From: Synechococcus sp. WH 8109
GTDB taxonomy: Bacteria; Cyanobacteriota; Cyanobacteriia; PCC-6307; Cyanobiaceae
NCBI RefSeq assembly: GCF_000161795.2
Contig: NZ_CP006882.1
Span: 310,001-374,000 of the forward strand
Length of the DNA stretch: 64,000 nt
Direction: 5' to 3'
The position numbers and the translations under genes were made by a program. Numbering within the stretch: position 1 is the stretch's first letter; the number at the start of each line of letters is the position of its first letter. Shown here in pieces: positions 39,629-46,899 of the stretch. The notes under the pieces were generated by a model that worked only from the letters and a program-made list of their open reading frames with translations, had not been told where the DNA came from and did not search any database.

Positions 39629-41080
39629 TCACTCCGGCAGCAGTCGCTGCAATGGAATCCAAGGTTCCAGTCGATTCAGCACCTGATCACCCCAGCTACG
39701 CCCTCGGAGGCGGCCATCGAGAATGGCGAGGCGACCACCACTGCGGCGCAGCGGCGCAATGGCGGCAGGGATAAGGCTCAGGGCCTCCGGCAGCAGCAGG
39801 GTGCGGAACCAGTCCTCTCCCTGCTGTTTCAACCGCTCCACCCGAGCCGAGGTGAGCGGATTGTCCAGGCTGGCGATGGGGAGCATGCCAACAATCAGCT
39901 GTGCTGGGGCTGGCAGCTGCTCCTGATGCTCCAGCCACCAGTCCCAGTTGCAGGTCACCACGCCATTGCTTTCGGGTGCTGTCGACTCATGCACCACACG
40001 GCGTCCAAATTCCGCAGCCAGGGAGCTGGTCAGCTGCCGACGCAGCTGGTTGTCATTGATCAGTACAAGGGTGAGCCCCGCCTGGCCAAGGATGAGCCTT
40101 CTGCTCTCCTCCAGGAGATGTTGGGCGTAGATCCGGGTGTTCGGCAGTGGCTGGCGACGCGGGGCATAAACGGGGAGCGGTTCATTCAGCTCCCGTTCCC
40201 GCAGTGTCGCCCGCACGTCGGGAACAATGCCGGCCTGTTCAAATTCCAGATCAAGGCTGGCGTTGTCTCCATTGCTGCTGAACATCAGGCAGGGGTGATC
40301 CAGCAGCACCCCTCGCAGCAGTTGGAGTGGTTCAAGGGGGGCCAGCTTCCAGCGCCACTGGAGCAGCCGGTGATCCAGTTCAGCCCATTGACTCCACTCA
40401 GCCGGGTTGATGATGCGGAGGCTGTGCCACGGTTCAGGGCTGGCTGGTATCAGCTGGAGTAGGTCACGCAGGGCCTGCCCGGCTGAGCCTTCGAGTCGCA
40501 CGGCGCCATCTGGCCTCGTGGCATCAGCGAACAGCTGCCGGCTCATGCGGTCATGCAGCTCCAGCAATCCGGATTCCGCCTGGGGACAGGCCTGGCGTAG
40601 CTCATCCCAGTGCTGATGCTCGATCTCCAAGGTGAGAGCGTTGCGCATCCGCCGACTCAACTGATCCATCTCCGGGATCAGCAGTTGCCTTCGGCCCAAG
40701 TGCCCGTCGCGATGGGCCTGAATCAGCTCGCCAACATCCATCAGCCAGAGCTGTGGACCCTCCGGAGGGGTCGCTCCCTGCCAGCAGGGGAGCCTTAGGC
40801 CCTGGTTGCGGAGACGGGGCAATTCCAGCTGGAGCAGACGACGGCGCTGGGGGGCCGTCAGAACAAGTGCCCCCGCTTCGGGAGCGAGACACAGCGGCAC
40901 CAGCAGACCGAGCCACCAGCGTTCGCTGCTGCTGGGGGGGAGCTGAACGAGTGTCGTGTCGCGACGCCTCAGGCTTCGTGCCACCAGCCGGCTCAGGGTC
41001 AGGTGGTGGGGCCAGTCCGATTCCTCCTGACGGAGCAGGGTTTTGATCTGGTGGTGGGCCTGGGCTTCCAACATCATCAA
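39629..41080 (-). CDS. Helicase-like protein, probably DinG/superfamily II-related
   Basis: 483 aa. The C-terminal part (AAIAPLRRSGGRLAILDGRL followed by RGRSWGDQVLNRLEPW) resembles the last motifs of DinG-type helicases. The N-terminal half has tryptophan- and leucine-rich stretches. I see no Walker A (GxxxxGKT) and no clear DEAD/DEAH box, so ATPase activity is doubtful. The protein may be a degenerate helicase of the cyanobacterial lineage. It lies upstream of the DUF2839 gene and divergent from tyrA. Confidence 0.6.
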   Translation of the reverse strand: MMMLEAQAHHQIKTLLRQEESDWPHHLTLSRLVARSLRRRDTTLVQLPPSSSERWWLGLLVPLCLAPEAGALVLTAPQRRRLLQLELPRLRNQGLRLPCWQGATPPEGPQLWLMDVGELIQAHRDGHLGRRQLLIPEMDQLSRRMRNALTLEIEHQHWDELRQACPQAESGLLELHDRMSRQLFADATRPDGAVRLEGSAGQALRDLLQLIPASPEPWHSLRIINPAEWSQWAELDHRLLQWRWKLAPLEPLQLLRGVLLDHPCLMFSSNGDNASLDLEFEQAGIVPDVRATLRERELNEPLPVYAPRRQPLPNTRIYAQHLLEESRRLILGQAGLTLVLINDNQLRRQLTSSLAAEFGRRVVHESTAPESNGVVTCNWDWWLEHQEQLPAPAQLIVGMLPIASLDNPLTSARVERLKQQGEDWFRTLLLPEALSLIPAAIAPLRRSGGRLAILDGRLRGRSWGDQVLNRLEPWIPLQRLLPE

Positions 41081-41157
41081 ACCCTAAGCAGGGTTCCCCT
41101 AGCGATTGGTTCATTGCAATCCATCCATCAACATGGCTTCACGACCCTGCGGGAGGG

Positions 41158-42039
41158 ATGGCGGTGCAACCGGGACGTGTGGGGATTGTTGGCCTTGGCT
41201 TGATCGGGGGATCCCTTGGTCTGGATCTTCAGGCGCGGGGCTGGACGGTGCAGGGCCTCGTGCATCGCCAGGCCACGGCGGATCGCGCCATGGCCCGAGG
41301 GCTGGTGGGAGCGGTGTCGACTGATCCCAGCTGCCTCTCGGATTGCGACCTGGTGATCCTGGCGTTGCCCATTCCCTTGCTGCTGAACCCGCCGGATGAG
41401 CTCATTGCCGCGCTCCCTGAAGCAGCGGTGATCACCGATGTCGGTTCGGTCAAGCAGCCTGTGTTGGAGGCTTGGCGCCAACGGCATCCACGCTTTGTGG
41501 CCAGTCACCCCATGGCGGGAACAGCTCAGGCGGGCGTTGATGCCGGGGTGGTGGATCTGTTCCGCGGTCGCCCTTGGATCGCGACTCCGGATCAAAAAAC
41601 AGACCCCGCTGCCCTGGCCCAGGTTCGTGATCTGGCCGTCAGCGTCGGTGGCAGTTGGCTGACGGCCACCGCGTCCCAGCACGACCAGGCTGTGGCGCTG
41701 ATTTCTCACATGCCGGTGCTGGTGAGTGCTGCACTGCTGCGGGCAGTGGGCGATGAACGGGATCCGGAGATCCGGCAGCTGGCCATGGTGCTGGCGTCCA
41801 GTGGCTTTGCCGACACCAGTCGTGTTGGTGGAGGGAATCCCGAGCTGGGGGTGGCGATGGCATCCACGAATAGGGATGCAGTGTTGCGCGGCTTGGCGGC
41901 CTACCGCTGGAGCCTGGAGCAGCTCGAAGATGCCGTGCTCCAGCAAAACTGGTCTCAGCTTGAGTTGGAACTGCGTCGAACGCAGACCCTGCGCCCGGAT
42001 TTTTTGAGGCCATCGGGGGAGGTCAGCTCCGAAAGCTGA
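41158..42039 (+). CDS. tyrA: Prephenate/arogenate dehydrogenase
   Basis: 293 aa, an NAD(P)-dependent enzyme of tyrosine synthesis. The Rossmann motif is at the N-terminus (RVGIVGLGLIGGSLGLDLQA), with the catalytic His region SHPMAGTAQAGVDAG and the C-terminal helical domain. Cyanobacterial enzymes usually prefer arogenate and NADP; the choice cannot be read here. Its end overlaps the convergent CrtD-like gene by 17 bp. Confidence 0.95.
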   Translation: MAVQPGRVGIVGLGLIGGSLGLDLQARGWTVQGLVHRQATADRAMARGLVGAVSTDPSCLSDCDLVILALPIPLLLNPPDELIAALPEAAVITDVGSVKQPVLEAWRQRHPRFVASHPMAGTAQAGVDAGVVDLFRGRPWIATPDQKTDPAALAQVRDLAVSVGGSWLTATASQHDQAVALISHMPVLVSAALLRAVGDERDPEIRQLAMVLASSGFADTSRVGGGNPELGVAMASTNRDAVLRGLAAYRWSLEQLEDAVLQQNWSQLELELRRTQTLRPDFLRPSGEVSSES

Positions 42040-43525
42040 GGGGTTGTCCCCGCTCGGCCCTGAGCTGCCGGCAGGCATTGAGGGCTGACAGGCTCACCCC
42101 TGCTGTGCCCTCACCCGGATGGAGGCTGTCGCCGCAGAGCCAAAGACCCGGCATGGGCGTTCGTCCTGCGAGGCCGAAGGGGCCGAACCGGCGTGGATGC
42201 TGTCCAAGGCCTCCGACGATGCCATTGGGACGGCCCGTCCAGCGGGCGAAGCCCCTTGGTGTTGCCAGTTCAGCATGCAACCAGGCGTCGTCTTCGAGCG
42301 ACAGCCAGCGGTTCAGCTCGGCTTGGATCAGGTTCAGCATCTCTGTTTTGCGCTGTTGGTACTCCGGCTCCGGCAAGCGGCACCAATCACCTGTTGGGGT
42401 GAACACGCTGGCAATCAAGGTGGCCTGCCCCTGGGGCGCACGCCCATCGCCTTCGCGGCTGATGGAGACGAACAGAGGCCCCGGGGATACGCAGCCGCGC
42501 TGGAGATGGCCTGGGCAGGGATGTGGGAGTGCATCACGCCGCACCGCTCCGTAGAGCACGAGAGCACCACTCGGTTCATGCAGGTTGTCCAGTCGCTTTC
42601 GGTACCCGTTGGGCAGCTGATCCGGTTCGATCAGCTCCAGCAGGCATTGGGGGGGGATGCTGCAGACCACATCCCGGCTGCTGCGTTGGTGTTCCGCGCC
42701 CTTGCCGGTGCTGATCGTCACTTGCCAACCGGATGAGCAGGGCTGCAGGTTGGTGACCCGATGCTTCATCAGCACCGTCCCGCCGTCGCGCTCAATGGCG
42801 GCCACCAGCTGATTGCTCAACACCTGCATCGATCCCTCCAGATGCCAGAGCCCGAGCGGTGCTTGGGCCATGTGCAGGACGGTTGCGCCGTATAGCGCCG
42901 CAGTGCGATCGGCCGGTTCCTGGGAGTAGAGCTTCAGCTGGAGGTCGAGAAAGCGCCGCAGCCGTTGATCGTCACCGCACCCACACAGCTGCAGCAGATC
43001 GGCAATGGTCAGACCTGTGAACAGTCCCGATGCCAGCGTTGAGGGCCGCAGGGCCTGCAGCAATGTGCCGAGATCCCAGAGGGAACGCGGTGTCACCACG
43101 GGGTCTTCGCTGGCGAACTGCCAGTTGCTGGAATGCAACTGATGGCAAAGGCTCCAGAAGCGGTGGCTGCCTGGAAATTGACGCTCACGTTCAGCGGCCC
43201 AGGCTTCGGGGTCATGCCAGAGCGAAATGGGAGGGGACCCATCGCCTAGGTCGACCACACAACCTGGGTCCAGAAGCTCTGCGCTGGGCAGAGGCATGTT
43301 CAGATGCTTCAGCAGTCGCGCATGACTGCCTCCGGGCTCCAACCCAGCCACCTGGGTCGCCCCAACATCGAACACCCATGGACCACGCCGGAACGTTCCG
43401 GCACATCCCCCCGGTTGTTGATGCGCTTCCAGCAGCGTGACGTCGACGCCGTCGCGGGCCAGCAGTGCCGCTGCCGTTAAGCCAGCGATCCCGCCGCCCA
43501 CCACGATCACGCTGGAATCGCTCAC
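42023..43525 (-). CDS. crtD: CrtD-like carotenoid desaturase/isomerase (FAD-dependent)
   Basis: 500 aa. The FAD-binding motif is at the N-terminus (VIVVGGGIAGLTAAALLARD), with GGCAGTFRRGPWVFDVG following. A second dinucleotide-site segment at the C-terminus (MPGLWLCGDSLHPGEGTAG) is typical of the phytoene-desaturase superfamily. It is closest in general form to cyanobacterial CrtD (C-3',4' desaturase, myxoxanthophyll pathway), but CrtISO (CrtH) is an alternative, since marine Synechococcus are not known for myxoxanthophyll. The gene symbol is therefore tentative. Confidence 0.7.
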   Translation of the reverse strand: MSDSSVIVVGGGIAGLTAAALLARDGVDVTLLEAHQQPGGCAGTFRRGPWVFDVGATQVAGLEPGGSHARLLKHLNMPLPSAELLDPGCVVDLGDGSPPISLWHDPEAWAAERERQFPGSHRFWSLCHQLHSSNWQFASEDPVVTPRSLWDLGTLLQALRPSTLASGLFTGLTIADLLQLCGCGDDQRLRRFLDLQLKLYSQEPADRTAALYGATVLHMAQAPLGLWHLEGSMQVLSNQLVAAIERDGGTVLMKHRVTNLQPCSSGWQVTISTGKGAEHQRSSRDVVCSIPPQCLLELIEPDQLPNGYRKRLDNLHEPSGALVLYGAVRRDALPHPCPGHLQRGCVSPGPLFVSISREGDGRAPQGQATLIASVFTPTGDWCRLPEPEYQQRKTEMLNLIQAELNRWLSLEDDAWLHAELATPRGFARWTGRPNGIVGGLGQHPRRFGPFGLAGRTPMPGLWLCGDSLHPGEGTAGVSLSALNACRQLRAERGQPLSFRS

Positions 43526-43575
43526 GACGCCCTGAAGAATCGGGTCATGCTGGCAAGACAGGGGGCCTGCTGAGG

Positions 43576-44464
43576 ATGAACAGCGAACTGCGCCGGGATC
43601 TCACCGCGGAAGAAGGGCCGTTGGCGGGGGCTGTGATCACGGATGTCTCCCCCGTGGGTGGGGGCTGCATCCATCAGGCCTGGAAACTTCGCCTCGGTGA
43701 TGGCCAGGTGTTGTTCGCCAAAAGCGGTGGCGCCAGCGCGCTGCAGCTGTTTGAGGTGGAGGCGGAGGCCCTTGAGGCCCTGCATGTCCAAGCCGATGCC
43801 TCGTTCCTGGTTGTGCCGCAGCCCATCGCCCTGGCGGCACTGCCCCATGGTGCGGTGCTGTTGTTGCCCTGGTTGGATTGCGGTGGCAACGACCAAACAG
43901 CCCTCGGTCGGGGTTTGGCACTGCTGCATCAGGCGTCGATGGCCTCCAGCCCAGCTCGTTTCGGCTGGCACCGTGACGGCTTCATTGGCGCTGGACCTCA
44001 ACCTGGGGGGTGGCGCGATGACTGGGGATCGGCCTTCGTGGAGCTCAGGCTGCGCCCGCAACTGGAAGCCCTTGATTGTTTTGCAGCAGGATTCAACGGA
44101 CCTCAATCCGTTGTTGCTGCGCCTCGCCGAGCATCTGAACGAGCATCAACCACACCCGGCCTTGGTGCACGGCGATCTCTGGGGTGGGAATGCCGCCAGC
44201 CTGAGCGATGGACGAGGGAGCATTTTTGATCCCGCAAGCTGGTGGGCTGATCGGGAAGTAGATCTGGCCATGACCCGGCTTTTTGGCGGCTTCAGCGAAA
44301 ACTTCAGGTCGGCCTATCGGGACGTGCTGCCCGATGCTCCTGGAGCTGACGGTCGGGTGGAGATCTACAACCTCTACCACCTGCTCAACCACGCCAATTT
44401 GTTTGGGGGGAGTTATCTGAGCCAATGCCGAGCCAGTCTCAGAGAACTGGCTCGGCGGGTTTGA
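43576..44464 (+). pseudogene. Fructosamine kinase, interrupted by a single-base frameshift
   Basis: The two halves of a fructosamine/ketosamine-3-kinase lie in adjacent frames. The N-terminal part (from ATG 43576) has GGGCIHQAWKLRLGDG, ALLPWLD-type segments and DDWGSAFVELRLRPQLEALD. The C-terminal part, in the +1 frame, has HPALVHGDLWGGNAAS (catalytic HGD) and FDPASWWADREVDLAM. Similarity switches frame near 44079-44095; removing one base, for example from the TTTT run at 44079-44082, restores a single frame of about 295 aa, the usual family length. Either the gene is newly inactivated or this is a sequence error. The enzyme phosphorylates protein-bound ketosamines so they detach (deglycation). 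Confidence 0.82.
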
Positions 44465-44467
44465 GCA

Positions 44468-44854
44468 TCAGCCCAGGTACTCCTTGCGTAGGGTTTGAAC
44501 ACGCTGCACCAGGGCATTGCGCTTGTCGCTGGTGGTGAGGTTCTTCCAGCTCCACTGACCCACCACAACCACGCCGAGCAGTTCAAGCAGCCCTGGAACG
44601 ATCGGCAGCAGATTGATCGTGTCGAGGATGCCCTTGATCAGGATCTGAGCAATGATCACGGCCGCAAAGATGCCGACGATCTTGCCGATCCGTCCCATCT
44701 GACTCCAGTCGACCTGATCGAGCGTGTCGTTCACCTTGCCGAGAACGTCGCTGTAGCGCTCAGCAAAGGAGGTGGTGTCCTCCTGAGCAGGAGCGTCGAC
44801 GGGTGTCGTCACGGTTGTGGCGGCATCCTTTACTTCAGTGGTGGCGTCACTCAT
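44468..44854 (-). CDS. CAAD-domain (CURT1-like) thylakoid membrane protein
   Basis: 128 aa. An acidic N-terminus with an amphipathic helix (YSDVLGKVNDTLDQVDWSQM) precedes two hydrophobic helices (IGKIVGIFAAVIIAQILIKG and LLPIVPGLLELLGVVVVGQW), and a basic C-terminal amphipathic helix follows. This is the layout of CURT1 proteins, which bend thylakoid membranes. Start at 44854 chosen (MSDATTE); an ATG at 44875 adds seven residues. It is divergent from the JAMM gene. Confidence 0.85.
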   Translation of the reverse strand: MSDATTEVKDAATTVTTPVDAPAQEDTTSFAERYSDVLGKVNDTLDQVDWSQMGRIGKIVGIFAAVIIAQILIKGILDTINLLPIVPGLLELLGVVVVGQWSWKNLTTSDKRNALVQRVQTLRKEYLG

Positions 44855-44909
44855 GAGAACGACTAAATCTTTCACAATTTCAGCTGAGCGTATCGGTGCG
44901 ACGCGGTCT

Positions 44910-45371
44910 ATGCCATCCGTGCTGCAAATTGATCACCGATGCCACACGGATCTGCGCCGCATTTTATTGGCGCCCCATCCTGAAGAAGGCTGTGCCTTGC
45001 TGCTGGGACAACGGACGAATTCAGGGTGTTTGAGGGTGACCACGACCTGGCCCTGTTGCAACGTCTGGGGACGGGGGGCATCAGGCCATCGGCCCGTTCA
45101 CGACCGTTGCAGACGGTTTCTGGTGGATCCGAGGGAGCAGTTGGCCGCCCAGAGATGGGCCCGGGATCGCTATCAACATTGTCTTGGCGTAGCTCACTCC
45201 CATCCGGCATCCGAGCCCTCGCCCTCGCCCCATGATCGGCAGTGGGGGGAGGCGGAGAGTGTGATGCTGATTCTTTCTGCGTCGCTTGGCCTGCGGGCCT
45301 GGTGGCTGCATGGTGACCGCAGCGTGGATGAAATCCCGATTCAGCTCTGGGACACTCACAACGATGCATGA
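44910..45371 (+). CDS. JAMM/MPN-domain metalloprotease
   Basis: 153 aa. The zinc-protease JAMM signature is complete: Glu25/26 in PEEGCALLLG, then His96-x-His98 and Ser106-x-x-Asp109 in HSHPASEPSPSPHD. Bacterial members cleave C-terminal extensions from ubiquitin-like sulfur carrier proteins (Mec+/QbsD type) or act as deubiquitinase-like isopeptidases. The stop overlaps the ATG of the ThiF-rhodanese gene by 8 bp, which strongly suggests joint function in sulfur-carrier activation. Confidence 0.88.
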   Translation: MPSVLQIDHRCHTDLRRILLAPHPEEGCALLLGQRTNSGCLRVTTTWPCCNVWGRGASGHRPVHDRCRRFLVDPREQLAAQRWARDRYQHCLGVAHSHPASEPSPSPHDRQWGEAESVMLILSASLGLRAWWLHGDRSVDEIPIQLWDTHNDA

Positions 45372-46500
45372 CCAACCGATGCTGAGTGCTGATGAGCGGG
45401 GGCGTTACGCCCGCCATCTGATTCTTCCTGAGGTTGGTCCGGCCGGTCAGCTCCGGTTGAGATCTGCTTCTGTGCTGTGTGTTGGCAGTGGAGGGCTGGG
45501 ATCTCCCCTGCTGCTGTACCTGGCCGCGGCAGGCGTGGGCCGCATTGGAATCGTGGATGGAGATGTGGTGGAGCTCTCCAATCTCCAGCGCCAGGTGATC
45601 CACAGCTCCAGCGGGGTTGGCGGCTCCAAGGCCCGCTCAGCCGCAGCACGGATCCACGACCTCAACCCTCACTGCCAGGTGGAGGTGCATGAACACATGC
45701 TTGATGTGGGCAATGCCCTGGACCTCATCGCTCACTACGACCTGGTCTGTGACGGCACCGATAACTTCCCCAGCCGGTATCTGATCAACGACGCCTGTGT
45801 GTTGCTTGGCAAGCCCCTCGTCTATGGCTCCGTGCAGCGCTTCGACGGCCAGGTGAGCGTGTTCAACCGCACGACGACGAGCCCCAATTACCGAGATCTG
45901 CTGCCGGAACCACCTTCGCCGGACGCTGTTCCGTCCTGCTCGGAGGCTGGGGTAATGGGTGTGATGCCGGGACTGATCGGTCTGCTTCAGGCCACCGAAG
46001 CGATCAAACTGATTACAGGCATTGGTGAGTGCCTGGACGGTCGGCTGTTGGTGGTTGATGCCCTGGCGATGCGATTTCGCGAACTCACCCTCCGCGTTGA
46101 TCCCGACCGACCGAAGGTCGAGAGACTGATTGACTACCGCCAGTACTGCCGTCCGGCGTTATCGGAGATGGAATCCATCACTGTCATGGAGCTGAAGGCC
46201 CTGCTCGACTCCGCTCCAGACGAGATTGCGCTGGTTGATGTGCGCAATCCTGCTGAAGCAGAGGTGGCTTCGATTGAAGGAAGCCACTTGGTTCCGTTGG
46301 CCTCGCTGGAGAGTGGAGAGGCGATCGATCGAGTTCGTGCAATGGCCGAGGGACGGCGCCTTTTGGTGCACTGCAAGCTCGGGGGGCGCTCTGCCAGGGC
46401 CGTTGAGCTGTTGGCTCAGCACGGCATCGCGGCAACGAATATGACCGGTGGAATTGATGCCTGGTCTCAGCAGGTGGATCCTGCAATCCCTCGCTACTAA
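45364..46500 (+). CDS. moeB: ThiF/MoeB-family E1-like adenylyltransferase fused to rhodanese
   Basis: 378 aa. The E1-like domain (about 1-255) has the nucleotide motif VGSGGLGSPLLLYLAAAGVG, the RQVIH segment, the D130-G-T-D site, and the conserved Cys192 in PSCSEAGVMG. The rhodanese domain (about 270-378) has the active-site Cys337 in LLVHCKLGGRS. Such fusions (MoeZ/MOCS3 type) adenylate and thiolate the C-terminus of ubiquitin-like sulfur carriers such as MoaD and ThiS. The symbol moeB follows common cyanobacterial usage; moeZ would fit too. It overlaps the JAMM gene, and it ends 8 bp before the cobO-derived scar. Confidence 0.93.
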   Translation: MHDQPMLSADERGRYARHLILPEVGPAGQLRLRSASVLCVGSGGLGSPLLLYLAAAGVGRIGIVDGDVVELSNLQRQVIHSSSGVGGSKARSAAARIHDLNPHCQVEVHEHMLDVGNALDLIAHYDLVCDGTDNFPSRYLINDACVLLGKPLVYGSVQRFDGQVSVFNRTTTSPNYRDLLPEPPSPDAVPSCSEAGVMGVMPGLIGLLQATEAIKLITGIGECLDGRLLVVDALAMRFRELTLRVDPDRPKVERLIDYRQYCRPALSEMESITVMELKALLDSAPDEIALVDVRNPAEAEVASIEGSHLVPLASLESGEAIDRVRAMAEGRRLLVHCKLGGRSARAVELLAQHGIAATNMTGGIDAWSQQVDPAIPRY

Positions 46501-46508
46501 ACCCAGGG

Positions 46509-46553
46509 TTAGTAATCCACCCCTCGCTTCAGGTCGATGCCCTGTTCGGCGTA
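46509..46553 (-). repeat. Remnant copy of the cobO 3' end
   Basis: Minus-strand 15 codons read YAEQGIDLKRGVDY plus stop. The intact cobo end at 48861-48905 reads YAEQGVDLKRGVDY plus stop. Nucleotide identity is 34/45, and nearly all changes are at third codon positions. Only the first 11 nt from the upstream side (TACGCCGAACA) are identical. Sequence upstream of the remnant is not cobO-like. Confidence 0.85.
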
Positions 46554-46603
46554 AGCAGTAGAGCTAAGCCACGACAGCCTTTTCAGGCTAATCGTGACAC
46601 TGA

Positions 46604-46624
46604 ATACAAACTCAGTACAAACTC
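46604..46624. repeat. ATACAAACT-type repeat, left copy
   Basis: ATACAAACTCAGTACAAACT resembles ATACAAACTTCGTGCAAACC at 48830-48849, near the other end of the island. The first nine bases are identical and most of the remainder match. Confidence 0.45.
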
Positions 46625-46628
46625 TGAC

Positions 46629-46760
46629 TTGTCTTCTGGCAGTTCGTCAGGAGCTTGGTCGCGCCGAAAATCGCTGAGAAGGCCAAGGCCCTGAACGGCA
46701 AAGGCGTGGTCTTCTCCTAAATGTGCGAGCCGCAGAAGTTCTATTTCCGCAACTATTGAG
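46629..46760 (+). pseudogene. Short decayed coding relic
   Basis: A frame without start codon reads FWQFVRSLVAPKIAEKAKAL-NGKGVVFS, then an in-frame TAA (46719-46721), then MCEPQKFYFRNY and TGA. The residue composition looks like real protein (amphipathic, K/A-rich, then aromatic-rich), and GC content is higher than in the LRR gene beside it. I do not recognise the family, and chance cannot be excluded. Confidence 0.3.
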
Positions 46761-46899
46761 GGAGGAGAGTGATGCAGTTGTTGCCTATAGATTAGAGCGG
46801 AACAGAATGAGCTTTCCACATCTTTATTGATTTAAATTAGATGACAGTTAGGATCTTGCGTGATCTTTGGCAATCATCTCAGCATTGATCAAAATAATG

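Larger units (their letters stand above)
46501..46899. other. 399-bp junction region with cobO remnant and gene relic
   Basis: No intact gene. It holds a remnant of the cobO 3' end (46509-46553), an ATACAAACT-type repeat (46604-46624), a short decayed coding stretch (46629-46760), and then an abrupt fall in GC content toward the LRR gene. Confidence 0.6.

Noticed and set aside
46583-46819. 78-aa minus-strand frame in the moeB-LRR gap
   Set aside because: It is antisense to the relic at 46629-46760, which looks more protein-like; no start signal or family.
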